From: Streptomyces sp. CB09001
GTDB taxonomy: Bacteria; Actinomycetota; Actinomycetes; Streptomycetales; Streptomycetaceae
Assembly (NCBI RefSeq): GCF_003369795.1
Contig: NZ_CP026730.1
Coordinates: forward strand, 4,393,001 to 4,457,000
Direction of reading: 5' to 3'
DNA length: 64,000 nucleotides
Part shown: positions 49,170 to 57,617 of the stretch, in pieces
Position numbering within the stretch: position 1 is the first letter of the stretch
Layout: every line of letters starts with the position of its first letter
Translations under genes and position numbers: made by a program
The notes under the pieces: generated by a model
Seen by the model: the letters and a program-made list of their open reading frames with translations, nothing else
Database searches by the model: none
What the model was told of the DNA's origin: nothing

Positions 49170-49740
49170 GCCCTCCGGTCCCTCCTCCGGCCCGTCCGCC
49201 GACGCCGCGTCCCCCGACGCCGCGTCCCCCGACGTCGCGTCCGCCGAGGCCGCGTCCCCCGACGTCGAGATCACCGTCACCTCGCCCGAGCAGATGCGGG
49301 AACTGGGCCGCAGGCTCGCCAAGCTGCTGCGCGCCGGTGACCTGGTGATGCTCAGCGGGGAGCTGGGCGCGGGCAAGACGACGCTGACCCGCGGTCTCGG
49401 CGAGGGGCTCGGCGTGCGGGGCGCCGTCACCTCCCCGACCTTCGTGATCGCCCGCGTGCACCCCTCGCTCGGTGACGGACCGCCGCTCGTCCACGTGGAC
49501 GCCTACCGGCTCTCCGGGGGTCTCGACGAGATGGAGGACCTCGACCTCGACGTGTCGCTGTCCGACTCGGTGATCGTGGTCGAGTGGGGCGAGGGCAAGG
49601 TCGAGGAGCTGACCGAGGACCGGTTGCGGGTCCGGATCGACCGGGCCGTCGGCGACACCACGGACGAGGTGCGGCACGTGACGGTGACCGGCCTCGGTGA
49701 GCGGTGGGCCACGGCCGACGTGAGCGTCCTCGCCGGCTGA
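49129..49740 (+). CDS. tsaE: tRNA t6A biosynthesis ATPase TsaE
   Basis: TsaE (203 residues) is the ATPase of the TsaBDE complex that makes N6-threonylcarbamoyladenosine at tRNA position 37. The P-loop is GELGAGKTT (77-85). Other conserved parts are VTSPTFVIARVHPS, VHVDAYRLSG and VIVVEWGEGKVEEL. The first 46 residues are low-complexity and include a 5-residue repeat (DAASP). The ATG at 49129 overlaps the upstream hydrolase by 41 bp. A start nearer residue 47 would match shorter homologues. Confidence 0.95.
   Translation: MEAPAAAQGRGPAEPSGPSSGPSADAASPDAASPDVASAEAASPDVEITVTSPEQMRELGRRLAKLLRAGDLVMLSGELGAGKTTLTRGLGEGLGVRGAVTSPTFVIARVHPSLGDGPPLVHVDAYRLSGGLDEMEDLDLDVSLSDSVIVVEWGEGKVEELTEDRLRVRIDRAVGDTTDEVRHVTVTGLGERWATADVSVLAG
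49201..49260 (+). repeat. tsaE: 15-bp tandem repeat in the tsaE N-terminus
   Basis: Four 15-bp units (GACGCCGCGTCCCCC and variants) encode DAASP, DAASP, DVASA and EAASP. The unit length preserves the frame. The resulting N-terminal tail is outside the conserved ATPase domain. Confidence 0.85.
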
Positions 49741-49888
49741 GCAGCGCAGGCGCTCTTCTCTCCCGCCGGATTTTCCGACAAAGCGTCGGCAAAAGATTGC
49801 GTTCCTGGTCTTGCGCGTGGTCACATGGTACTCGGCTCGTAGTTAGGTATGCCTTACTGCGCCCGCCCCCGAGCTTCAGGAGGCGTCC

Positions 49889-50152
<264 letters not shown>

Positions 50153-50185
50153 CGCCCCGCGGGGAGCCGCACGTACCACCCGTCG

Positions 50186-50740
50186 TCAGGGGACGACGAC
50201 GACCTGCCGTCCGATCGTCGCGAATTTCCACATCGCGGCGCCGTCCGCGCGTGACTCGCGGATCCCGCCGGTGGGCCGGTCCGGGTCGGGCGCGGCCGTC
50301 GAGCCGTCGACCGCCGCGCTGAAGCCGACGGCCACGCCCTCGGCGCTCGCGAAGCGCACCACGTGCTCGACCGGGACGCCGTCGGACCCGGTGACCCGGT
50401 TCGACCGGGACGTGACCGTGTAGGCGCCCGGTGCCGGATCGACCGTGCTGGGCGTGACCTCGAAGGTGCGCCGCACCTTGTTCCCCGGGCCGACCAGCCA
50501 CACGCGGTCGTCGTCCACCGAGTACACCACCCGTTCACCCTGTCCGGACAGGGCGGGCAGCGCGTCCGGATGCCGCCGGTCGCGCGGTGCCTTGGCGGCG
50601 CCCGGGGCGGGACTGGTGGTCGCGTGGGTCCGGCCGAGGTCGGCGGGGACGCTCACGGAGGCCTGGTGGGCCAGGGCGCCGATGGTCACGAGGGCCGCCG
50701 TGGTGAGGCCGGTGACGATACCGGCGCTGCTGCTTGCCAC
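50186..50740 (-). CDS. YkuD/L,D-transpeptidase-like protein apparently lacking the catalytic Cys
   Basis: This 184-residue protein starts with a signal-like helix (SSSAGIVTGLTTAALVTIGA) and is probably exported. The domain that follows has the strand order of YkuD L,D-transpeptidases: VVYSVDDDRVWLVGPGNKVR, EVTPSTVDPAPGAYTVTSRS, VVRFASAEGVAVGFSAAV, then TGGIRESRADGAAMWKFATI and GRQVVVV. Where active enzymes have a SHGCIR motif it reads TGGIRES, so the catalytic Cys and nearby His are absent. It may bind peptidoglycan without cross-linking it. GTG 50740 follows AGGTGG. Confidence 0.75.
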   Translation of the reverse strand: MASSSAGIVTGLTTAALVTIGALAHQASVSVPADLGRTHATTSPAPGAAKAPRDRRHPDALPALSGQGERVVYSVDDDRVWLVGPGNKVRRTFEVTPSTVDPAPGAYTVTSRSNRVTGSDGVPVEHVVRFASAEGVAVGFSAAVDGSTAAPDPDRPTGGIRESRADGAAMWKFATIGRQVVVVP

Positions 50741-50910
50741 TGGCGACCACCTCGGCGTCGTACTCGTGCGTGTCCTGCGTGCCGTACCCGGGGCGACGGT
50801 AGCAGTACGTGAGCGAGTGAACGCGCTGTGCGACACGGGATGGTCGAGTCGTGCCGGTCGAGCACCCCCGGGGTTGTCCACAGGGCGTCCGGCGCGGCGC
50901 CGCGGCGCCG

Positions 50911-50925
50911 TAGGCTGTTTGCGTG
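50911..50925 (+). promoter_or_regulatory. tsaB: tsaB promoter placing the start of a leaderless transcript
   Basis: A -10-like TAGGCT at 50911-50916 is followed after six bases by the GTG start at 50923. Transcription would therefore begin at or next to the start codon, and no ribosome site is present. Leaderless mRNAs are common in Streptomyces. Confidence 0.5.
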
Positions 50926-51576
50926 CTCTTGCTCGCTCTGGATACCGCCACGCCCGCCGTCACCGTCGCGCTGCACGACGGTACGGACGTCATCGCCTCG
51001 TCGAGCCAGGTCGACGCCCGTCGGCACGGTGAGCTGCTGCTCCCCGCCGTCGACCGGGTGCTCGCGGAGGCAGGCCTGCGGCTCGACGCCGTCACCGGCA
51101 TCGTCGCCGGCACCGGCCCCGGCCCGTACACGGGGCTGCGCGTCGGCCTGATGACCGCGGACGCGTTCGGGCTCGCGCTCGGCGTGCCGGTGCACGGCGT
51201 GTGCACGCTGGACGGCCTCGCGTTCGCCGCCGACCTGGAGAGGCCCTTCGTGGTGGCGACCGACGCCCGCCGCAAAGAGGTCTACTGGGCGCGGTACGCC
51301 GACTCCCGCACCCGGCTCACCGACCCGGCGGTCGATCGCCCCGCCGACATCGCCGGTCAGGTGGCCGGGCTCCCGGCCGTCGGCGCGGGCGCGCTGCTGT
51401 ATCCGGACACCTTCCCCCGGGCGCACGAGCCGGAGCACGTGTCCGCCGCCGCCCTGGCCGGGCTGGCCGCCGAGAAGCTGGCGGCGGGGGAGGAGCTGCC
51501 CGCGCCCCGGCCGCTGTACCTGCGCCGGCCCGACGCCCAGGTCCCCAAGAACTACAAGGTGGTCACCCCGAAGTGA
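50923..51576 (+). CDS. tsaB: tRNA t6A biosynthesis protein TsaB
   Basis: TsaB (217 residues) is the ASKHA-fold scaffold that pairs with TsaD. It begins LLLALDTATPAVTVALHDGT and has IVAGTGPGPYTGLRVGLMTA, VVATDARRKEVYWARY and the C-terminal PLYLRRPDAQVPKNYKVV. GTG 50923 appears leaderless. Its TGA overlaps the rimI GTG (GTGA), so translation is coupled. Confidence 0.95.
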   Translation: MLLLALDTATPAVTVALHDGTDVIASSSQVDARRHGELLLPAVDRVLAEAGLRLDAVTGIVAGTGPGPYTGLRVGLMTADAFGLALGVPVHGVCTLDGLAFAADLERPFVVATDARRKEVYWARYADSRTRLTDPAVDRPADIAGQVAGLPAVGAGALLYPDTFPRAHEPEHVSAAALAGLAAEKLAAGEELPAPRPLYLRRPDAQVPKNYKVVTPK

Positions 51577-52106
51577 CCGAGTCAGCCACTGCCGAGTCCG
51601 CACCCGCCGTACTGCGCGAGATGCGCTGGTGGGACATCGACCCCGTGCTGCGCATGGAGCGGGAGCTGTTCCCGGAGGACGCCTGGTCGCGAGGGATGTT
51701 CTGGTCCGAGCTGGCGCACGCGCGCGGGCCCGGGGCGACCCGGCGGTACCTGGTCGCCGAGGAGGACGGCCACGTCGTCGGCTACGCGGGCCTGGTCACC
51801 GCCGGGGAGCAGGCCGACGTGCAGACCATCGCCGTCGCCCGCGACCACTGGGGCACCGGCCTCGGCGCGCGGCTGCTGACCGAGCTGCTGCGCGCGGCGA
51901 CCGACTTCGAGTGCGCCGAGGTGCTGCTCGAGTGCCGGGTGGACAACACCCGCGCCCAGCGGCTGTACGAGCGCTTCGGCTTCGAGCCCATCGGCTTCAG
52001 ACGCGGCTACTACCAGCCGGGGAACGTGGACGCCCTGGTGATGCGCCTGACCGACCCGTCCACCTCCGTACCGGGAACCGAACGAGGAACCGAGAACCAT
52101 GGCTGA
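51573..52106 (+). CDS. rimI: ribosomal protein S18-alanine N-acetyltransferase
   Basis: RimI (177 residues) is a GNAT acetyltransferase that modifies the N-terminus of S18. The acetyl-CoA site is TIAVARDHWGTGLGARLLTE. The family C-terminal signature is ECRVDNTRAQRLYERFGFEP and GFRRGYYQPGNVDALVMRL. GTG 51573 overlaps the tsaB stop; the C-terminus overlaps tsaD by 8 bp. Embedding rimI between tsaB and tsaD is the normal bacterial arrangement. Confidence 0.95.
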   Translation: MTESATAESAPAVLREMRWWDIDPVLRMERELFPEDAWSRGMFWSELAHARGPGATRRYLVAEEDGHVVGYAGLVTAGEQADVQTIAVARDHWGTGLGARLLTELLRAATDFECAEVLLECRVDNTRAQRLYERFGFEPIGFRRGYYQPGNVDALVMRLTDPSTSVPGTERGTENHG

Positions 52107-53217
52107 CTCACACGACGAGCCTCTCGTCCTGGGGATCGAGACCTCCTGCGACGAGACCGGCGTCGGTGTCGTGCGCGGCACCACCCTGCTGGCCGACGCC
52201 GTCGCCTCCAGCGTCGACGAGCACGCCCGCTTCGGCGGCGTCGTGCCGGAGGTGGCCAGCCGCGCCCACCTGGAGGCGATGGTGCCGACCATCGAGCGCG
52301 CCCTCAAGGAGGCGGGGGTGAGCGCGCGCGACCTCGACGGCATCGCCGTCACCGCCGGGCCCGGCCTCGCGGGTGCCCTGCTGGTCGGCGTCTCGGCCGC
52401 GAAGGCGTACGCCTACGCGCTCGGCAAGCCCCTGTACGGCGTCAACCACCTCGCCTCGCACATCTGCGTCGACCAGCTCGAACACGGCGCGCTGCCGGAG
52501 CCGACGATGGCCCTGCTGGTCTCCGGAGGGCACTCCTCGCTCCTCCTGTCGACGGACATCACCTCCGACGTCCGCCCGCTGGGCGCCACCATCGACGACG
52601 CGGCCGGCGAGGCCTTCGACAAGATCGCCCGCGTGCTCAACCTGGGCTTCCCCGGCGGTCCCGTCATCGACCGGTACGCGCGCGAGGGCGATCCGACCGC
52701 GATCGCCTTCCCGCGCGGGCTGACCGGTCCGCGCGACGCGGCGTACGACTTCTCCTTCTCCGGTCTCAAGACGGCCGTGGCCCGCTGGATCGAGGCGAAG
52801 CGGGCGGCGGGCGAGGAGGTGCCGGTGCGCGACGTGTCGGCCTCCTTCCAGGAGGCGGTCGTGGACGTACTGACCCGCAAGGCGGTCCGGGCCTGCAAGG
52901 ACGAGGGTGTCGACCACCTGATGATCGGCGGCGGCGTGGCCGCCAACTCCCGGCTGCGGGCGCTGGCCCAGGAGCGCTGCGAGGCGGCCGGCATCCGGCT
53001 GCGGGTGCCGCGCCCCAAGCTGTGCACGGACAACGGCGCGATGGTCGCCGCGCTCGGCGCCGAGATGGTCGCCCGGGGCCGCGCCGCCTCCGACTGGGAC
53101 CTCTCCGCGGACTCCTCCCTGCCGGTGACGGAACCGCATGTGCCGGGACAGGGCCACGGCCACACGCATACGCACGACCACGTGCACGAGGTCAGCAAGG
53201 AGAACCTCTACTCGTGA
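52099..53217 (+). CDS. tsaD: tRNA t6A37 threonylcarbamoyltransferase TsaD with His-rich tail
   Basis: TsaD (372 residues) transfers the threonylcarbamoyl group to A37 of ANN-decoding tRNAs. It begins VLGIETSCDETGVGVVRGTT. The metal ligands His117 and His121 lie in VNHLASHI. Other motifs are LLVSGGHSSLL, GATIDDAAGEAFDKIARVLN, GGGVAANSRLRALA and LCTDNGAMVA. The last 30 residues contain a His-rich stretch (GHGHTHTHDHVHE) outside the enzyme core. It overlaps rimI by 8 bp. Confidence 0.97.
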   Translation: MADSHDEPLVLGIETSCDETGVGVVRGTTLLADAVASSVDEHARFGGVVPEVASRAHLEAMVPTIERALKEAGVSARDLDGIAVTAGPGLAGALLVGVSAAKAYAYALGKPLYGVNHLASHICVDQLEHGALPEPTMALLVSGGHSSLLLSTDITSDVRPLGATIDDAAGEAFDKIARVLNLGFPGGPVIDRYAREGDPTAIAFPRGLTGPRDAAYDFSFSGLKTAVARWIEAKRAAGEEVPVRDVSASFQEAVVDVLTRKAVRACKDEGVDHLMIGGGVAANSRLRALAQERCEAAGIRLRVPRPKLCTDNGAMVAALGAEMVARGRAASDWDLSADSSLPVTEPHVPGQGHGHTHTHDHVHEVSKENLYS

Positions 53218-53486
53218 CCGTCGCGCTGATGTGGGAGGCGCGTGCCGTGCCCGGCCGCGGCGGCGAGCTGCTGGCCTGGGCGCGGCGGCAGGAGCTGCCG
53301 CGGCGGCCGCTGCGCCGGGAGACCCTGCGCGCCCCGCAGGACCGCGTCCTCGTCATCACCTGGTGGGACGCCGCGTACGACGCCGTACTCCCGGAACTGC
53401 CCGAACCGGACGAGGCTCTGGTGACGCGGGCGGTGCACCGTTGGCGGTTCGAGTCGGTCGAGAGTGGCCACGGCCGGGTCGAATGA
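53214..53486 (+). CDS. small conserved hypothetical protein coupled to tsaD
   Basis: This 90-residue protein starts with GTG inside the tsaD stop (GTGA). It reads TVALMWEARAVPGRGGELLA, then RRETLRAPQDRVLVITWWDA and VTRAVHRWRFESVE. It has alpha-beta character with one clear strand (DRVLVITWWD) and resembles small antibiotic-monooxygenase/ABM-fold-like proteins, but a firm family is not recognised. Coupling suggests co-expression with the t6A genes. Confidence 0.7.
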   Translation: MTVALMWEARAVPGRGGELLAWARRQELPRRPLRRETLRAPQDRVLVITWWDAAYDAVLPELPEPDEALVTRAVHRWRFESVESGHGRVE

Positions 53487-53570
53487 TTCGGCGTAAGAAC
53501 CGAATGTTCCGATGGGTCTCGGTTCACCGGCCCCTTCGTCAGGCGGCCACATGGGGTTACGATCGCCGCC

Positions 53571-54638
53571 ATGACATCCCCGCAGCCCGCTGAGACCCGG
53601 ACACAAAAGCGGTCCGCCCAGACCGCGACCCTCGCCGAGATCGCGCGTGAGGCCGGTGTGTCGGCGCCGACTGTTTCGAAGGTGCTCAACGGCCGTGCCG
53701 ACGTCGCCCCGTCGACCCGGGCCCGCGTCGAGGAGCTGCTGCGCGTGCACGGCTACCGGCGCAGGCGGGCCGAGTCGACCCGGTCGCCCCTGATCGACCT
53801 GGTCTTCCACGAGCTGGAGAGCGCCTGGGCGATGGAGGTCATCCGCGGCGTGGAGAACGTGGCCAGGGACACTGGGCTCAGCGTCGTGCTCTCCGAGAGC
53901 GCGGGCCGCCTCACGCCCGGCCGGACCTGGGCCGACCAGGTCGCCGCCCGCCGCCCGCACGGCGTGATCCTGGTCCTGTCCGGCCTCGACGAGTCCCAGC
54001 GGGCCCTGCTCACCAGCCGCTCCATCCCGTTCGTGGTGATGGACCCGGCCGGCGACCCGGGCGCCGACGTGCCGTCCATCGGCGCCACCAACTGGCAGGG
54101 CGGCCTCGCCGCCACCCGGCACCTGGTCGACCTCGGGCACACCCGCATCGGCGCCATCAGCGGACCCACCCGGATGATGTGCAGCCGCGCCCGCGTCGAC
54201 GGCTACCGGGCCGCCCTGGAGACGGCGGGGCTGCCGGTCGACCCCGGCCTGATCGTGACCGGCGACTTCCACCACGAGGCCGGCTACCGACAGGGTCTCG
54301 AACTGCTGCGCCGCCCGGACCGGCCGACCGCCGTCTTCGCCGGCAACGACCTCCAGGCGCTCGGGCTCTACGAGGCCGCCCGTGAGCTGGGGCTGCGCAT
54401 CCCGCACGACCTGAGCGTGGTCGGGTTCGACGACCTGCCGGTGGCCCGCTGGGTGGGCCCGCCGCTGACGACCGTACGGCAGCCGCTGATGGAGATGGCC
54501 GAGGCGGCGGCCCGGCTGGTCCTGGACCTCGGGCGGGACGACGGCTCCTCGACGGCGACCCGCGTGGAGCTGGCCACCAGCCTGGAGGTGCGCAGCAGCA
54601 CGGCGCCGCCCCGGGATGGCCAGGCCGCGGCGGGATGA
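53571..54638 (+). CDS. LacI-family transcriptional regulator
   Basis: This 355-residue repressor has the LacI helix-turn-helix (LAEIAREAGVSAPTVSKVLN, about 21-41) and hinge, followed by a periplasmic-binding-like sensor (LIDLVFHELESAWAMEVIRG, VILVLSGLDESQRALLTSRS, HTRIGAISGP, AVFAGNDLQALGLYEAAREL, LSVVGFDDLPVARWVGPPLT). Sugar-responsive regulation is usual. No sugar genes are adjacent, so the target is elsewhere or is itself. Confidence 0.95.
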   Translation: MTSPQPAETRTQKRSAQTATLAEIAREAGVSAPTVSKVLNGRADVAPSTRARVEELLRVHGYRRRRAESTRSPLIDLVFHELESAWAMEVIRGVENVARDTGLSVVLSESAGRLTPGRTWADQVAARRPHGVILVLSGLDESQRALLTSRSIPFVVMDPAGDPGADVPSIGATNWQGGLAATRHLVDLGHTRIGAISGPTRMMCSRARVDGYRAALETAGLPVDPGLIVTGDFHHEAGYRQGLELLRRPDRPTAVFAGNDLQALGLYEAARELGLRIPHDLSVVGFDDLPVARWVGPPLTTVRQPLMEMAEAAARLVLDLGRDDGSSTATRVELATSLEVRSSTAPPRDGQAAAG

Positions 54639-54776
54639 GCGGATAAGCCCTCAGTCTGAGAATTTCCGCAGAAGCCCGACCCACCTGTTCCAGTTTCAAT
54701 AATTCGGACTTATGTTCCTTCCGGTGGGGCATCCGGGTGGGGACGCGGACGGGACTGGCAGGGCGGGGGCTGACGC

Positions 54777-55814
54777 ATGGCGGCGCGGGGCGGACGGGAC
54801 GGGCGGCGCAGCCGCCGGAAGGGGCTGAAGGTGGCCGGCCTGGCCCTGGCCGGCTCCCTGCTGCTCGGCGCCGGGGCGGCGGGCTGGGCCTACTGGCACC
54901 TGAACGGCAACATCAAAAGCGTCGACATCAACGGCGCGCTCGGAGACGACCGCCCCGCGCGACCGGTCGCCGTCCCTTCCGCCTCGCCCTCCGCCTCACC
55001 GGTGCCCACCGGCGCCCTCAACCTCCTCGTCCTCGGCTCCGACTCGCGCAGCGGCGAGGAGAACCAGGAGCTGGGCGGCGGCGACAGCGGGGGAGCCCGC
55101 TCGGACACGGCGATGGTCGTCCACCTCGACGCGGGCCGCACCGCCGCCACCGTCGTCAGCATCCCGCGCGACACCCTCGTCGAGCGGCCCTCCTGCCCGC
55201 TGCCGTCCGGCGGTACGACCAGGGCGGCGAGCGGCGCGATGTTCAACACCGCCTACGAACTGGGCGGTCCGGTCTGCGCCGTGAAGACCGTCGAGTCGCT
55301 CACCGGCGTGCGCATGGACCACTACGTCGAGGTCGACTTCTCCGGCTTCGCCGGCCTGGTCGACGCGCTCGGCGGGGTCACCGTCACCACGGACGTGGAC
55401 ATCGACGACGACAAGAGCCACCTGCACCTGGACGCCGGCACCCACCACCTCGACGGCACCGAGGCCCTCGGCCTGGCCCGCACCCGGTACGGACTGGCCG
55501 GCGGCAGCGACCTCGCCCGGATAGAGCTCCAGCACAAGCTCGTCAAGGCGCTCCTCGAGCAGATCTCCGCCACCGACCTGCTCACCGACCCCGCCAGGCT
55601 CTACCAGGTCGCCGACGCCCTCACCGGCAGCCTCACCACCGACACCGGCCTGGACTCGCTGGGCGAGCTGACGAACCTGGGCCGCAGCCTCGGGGACCTC
55701 GCCGCGGACGACGTACGCACGCTGACGATGCCGGTGCTGCCCGCCCCCTCGGACCCCAACCGGGTGGTGGCAGATCAGCCGGACGCCGCCGAGCTGTGGG
55801 AATCGCTGCGCTGA
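54777..55814 (+). CDS. LytR-CpsA-Psr (LCP) family envelope ligase
   Basis: This 345-residue protein attaches anionic glycopolymers to peptidoglycan. It has a short basic cytoplasmic N-terminus (RRSRRKG), one membrane helix (AGLALAGSLLLGAGAAGWAY, about 21-40), a Ser/Pro linker, then the LCP domain. LCP motifs: LNLLVLGSDSRSGEENQELG, RSDTAMVVHLD, VVSIPRDTLVE, VDFSGFAGLVDALGGVTV and LGLARTRYGLAGGSDLARIE, with the conserved Asp and Arg residues that bind polyprenyl pyrophosphate. ATG 54777. The gap before it is AT-rich (54655-54720) and probably holds its promoter. Confidence 0.95.
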   Translation: MAARGGRDGRRSRRKGLKVAGLALAGSLLLGAGAAGWAYWHLNGNIKSVDINGALGDDRPARPVAVPSASPSASPVPTGALNLLVLGSDSRSGEENQELGGGDSGGARSDTAMVVHLDAGRTAATVVSIPRDTLVERPSCPLPSGGTTRAASGAMFNTAYELGGPVCAVKTVESLTGVRMDHYVEVDFSGFAGLVDALGGVTVTTDVDIDDDKSHLHLDAGTHHLDGTEALGLARTRYGLAGGSDLARIELQHKLVKALLEQISATDLLTDPARLYQVADALTGSLTTDTGLDSLGELTNLGRSLGDLAADDVRTLTMPVLPAPSDPNRVVADQPDAAELWESLR

Positions 55815-55852
55815 GATGCGCCGAGAGAGGTCCCGGAAATCTTGCCGGCGTG

Positions 55853-55880
55853 TGTCGATCCGCGGCCGGCCCGTTCGACG
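55853..55880 (+). promoter_or_regulatory. ECF42-type promoter of the DGPF-sigma operon
   Basis: TGTCGA (55853-55858) and CGACG (55876-55880) are separated by 17 bp. This is the bipartite signature described for ECF42 sigma factors (TGTCGA at -35, CGA(T/C) or a close variant at -10). It lies about 55 bp upstream of the DGPF gene and fits autoregulation by the sigma factor encoded next. Confidence 0.7.
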
Positions 55881-55933
55881 CAAGGGTGAGAGGCCGGGAG
55901 AAGCCCGGCAGCCGGACCACCCGAGGAGTCACC

Positions 55934-56290
55934 ATGCCCCGCTACCTGTCCCTCATCCGCATCGAGGAGTCCGACGCCCTCGCCGGCGGCCCCAGCCCGG
56001 AGCTGATCCAGCGGATGGAGAAGCTGATGGAGGAGATGACCAAGGCCGGCGTCCTGCTGGACACGGCCGGCCTGACCCCGACCGCCCAGGGCACCCGCGT
56101 CCACTACGAGGGCGGACAGCTCTCCGTCACCGACGGGCCCTTCACCGAGACCAAGGAGGTCATCGGCGGCTACTCCCTCCTCCAGGCCAAGGACCTGGCC
56201 GAGGCCGTCGAGTGGACCAAGCGGTTCCTGAAGGTGCACGAGGAGTACTGGACGGTGACCTGCGAGGTCCGCGAGCTGATGGAGGGCTGA
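55934..56290 (+). CDS. YciI-like DGPF-domain protein
   Basis: This 118-residue protein has the DGPF signature at residues 67-70 (QLSVTDGPFTETKEVIGGYS) and the YciI ferredoxin-like fold (MPRYLSLIRIEESD at the N-terminus, EEYWTVTCEVRELME at the end). DGPF proteins are the conserved partners of ECF42 sigma factors. The biochemical role is unknown. It is preceded by GAGGAGTCACC and followed 62 bp later by the sigma gene. Confidence 0.92.
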   Translation: MPRYLSLIRIEESDALAGGPSPELIQRMEKLMEEMTKAGVLLDTAGLTPTAQGTRVHYEGGQLSVTDGPFTETKEVIGGYSLLQAKDLAEAVEWTKRFLKVHEEYWTVTCEVRELMEG

Positions 56291-56352
56291 GCCGACGCGG
56301 GGCACCGGTTCCCGCTTTGTCCCGGCGCCCCGAGGGTGTTGCATGGTGGGCT

Positions 56353-57612
56353 GTGGAAGCACAGCCCACCGCAGCCTTCGAAACCGTCTTCCGGCTCGAG
56401 TCGCCCCGCGTGATCGCCGGGGTCGCCCGGCTCGTCCGGGACGTCGGCATCGCCGAGGAACTCACCCAGGACGCCCTGGTCGCCGCCCTGGAGCAGTGGC
56501 CGAGGGACGGCGTGCCCGACAACCCGGGCGCCTGGCTCATGACCACCGCCCGCCGCCGCGCCGTCGACCTGATCCGGCGCCGGGAGACCTACGCCCGCAA
56601 GCTCGCCGAGATCGGCCGGGACCTGCCCGCCTCGGCGCCCCCGCCCGAGGAGCCCGCCGACCCCGAGGACATCGACGACGACCTGCTGCGGCTGGTCTTC
56701 ACCGCCTGCCACCCGGTGCTGTCCGCCGAGGCCCGCATCGCCCTCACCCTCCGCCTGCTCGGCGGCCTGACCACCCCCGAGATCGCCCGCGCCCGGCTCG
56801 TCCCCGAACCGACCGTCGCCCAGCGCATCGTCCGCGCCAAACGCACCCTGGCCAGGAAGAACGTCGCCTTCGAGGTGCCGTACGGGCCGGACCGCGCGGC
56901 CCGGCTCGGCTCGGTCCTCGAGGTCATCTACCTGATCTTCAACGAGGGCTACGCGGCCACCGCCGGCGACGACTGGCTCCGCCCCGCCCTGTGCGAGGAC
57001 GCCCTGCGCCTGGCCCGCGTCCTGTCCGCCCTGATGCCGAAGGAGCCCGAGGTCCACGGCCTGACCGCACTGCTGGAGTTCCAGTCCTCCCGCACCGCCG
57101 CCCGTACCGACCCCGACGGCGAGCCGGTGCTGCTGCGGGACCAGAACCGCCGCCGCTGGAACCGCCTGCTCATCGCCCGCGGCGTCACCGCCCTCGGCCA
57201 CGCCCACGCCACCACCGGCGTCGGAGGGCCGGGCCCGTACGCCCTCCAGGCCGCGATCGCCGCCTGCCACGCCACGGCCCTCACCTACCAGGAGACCGAC
57301 TGGCCGCGCATCGCCACGCTCTACGGCCTGCTCGCGGCCCGTGCCCCGTCCCCGGTCGTCGAACTCAACCGCGCCGTCGCCGTCTCGATGGCCGAGGGCC
57401 CGGCCCCCGCCCTGGCCCTCGTCGACGCCCTCGCCGCGGAACCGGCCCTGCGCGACTACCACCTGCTCCCCAGCGTCCGGGGCGACCTCCTGCTCCGCCT
57501 GGACCGCACGGCGGAGGCCCGCGAGGAGTTCGAACGGGCCGCCTCCCTGACCCGCAACGCCCGCGAACGCGCGCTCCTGCGGCGCCGGGCGCGGGAGGCG
57601 GAGGCCCGCTAG
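56353..57612 (+). CDS. RNA polymerase sigma factor, ECF42 group
   Basis: This 419-residue sigma factor has an N-terminal sigma2 (FETVFRLESPRVIAGVARLV, ELTQDALVAALEQWPRDGVP) and sigma4 (LTLRLLGGLTTPEIARARLV, PEPTVAQRIVRAKRTL). A long C-terminal helical extension follows (about 185-419), as in ECF42 proteins: IFNEGYAATAGDDWLRPALC, LDALAAEPAL-like helices and a TPR-like end. In S. venezuelae this extension is required for activity, and the sigma drives DGPF genes. GTG start at 56353. It is probably in an operon with the DGPF gene. The stop is 5 bp from the convergent methyltransferase stop. Confidence 0.95.
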   Translation: MEAQPTAAFETVFRLESPRVIAGVARLVRDVGIAEELTQDALVAALEQWPRDGVPDNPGAWLMTTARRRAVDLIRRRETYARKLAEIGRDLPASAPPPEEPADPEDIDDDLLRLVFTACHPVLSAEARIALTLRLLGGLTTPEIARARLVPEPTVAQRIVRAKRTLARKNVAFEVPYGPDRAARLGSVLEVIYLIFNEGYAATAGDDWLRPALCEDALRLARVLSALMPKEPEVHGLTALLEFQSSRTAARTDPDGEPVLLRDQNRRRWNRLLIARGVTALGHAHATTGVGGPGPYALQAAIAACHATALTYQETDWPRIATLYGLLAARAPSPVVELNRAVAVSMAEGPAPALALVDALAAEPALRDYHLLPSVRGDLLLRLDRTAEAREEFERAASLTRNARERALLRRRAREAEAR

Positions 57613-57617
57613 CCGTC

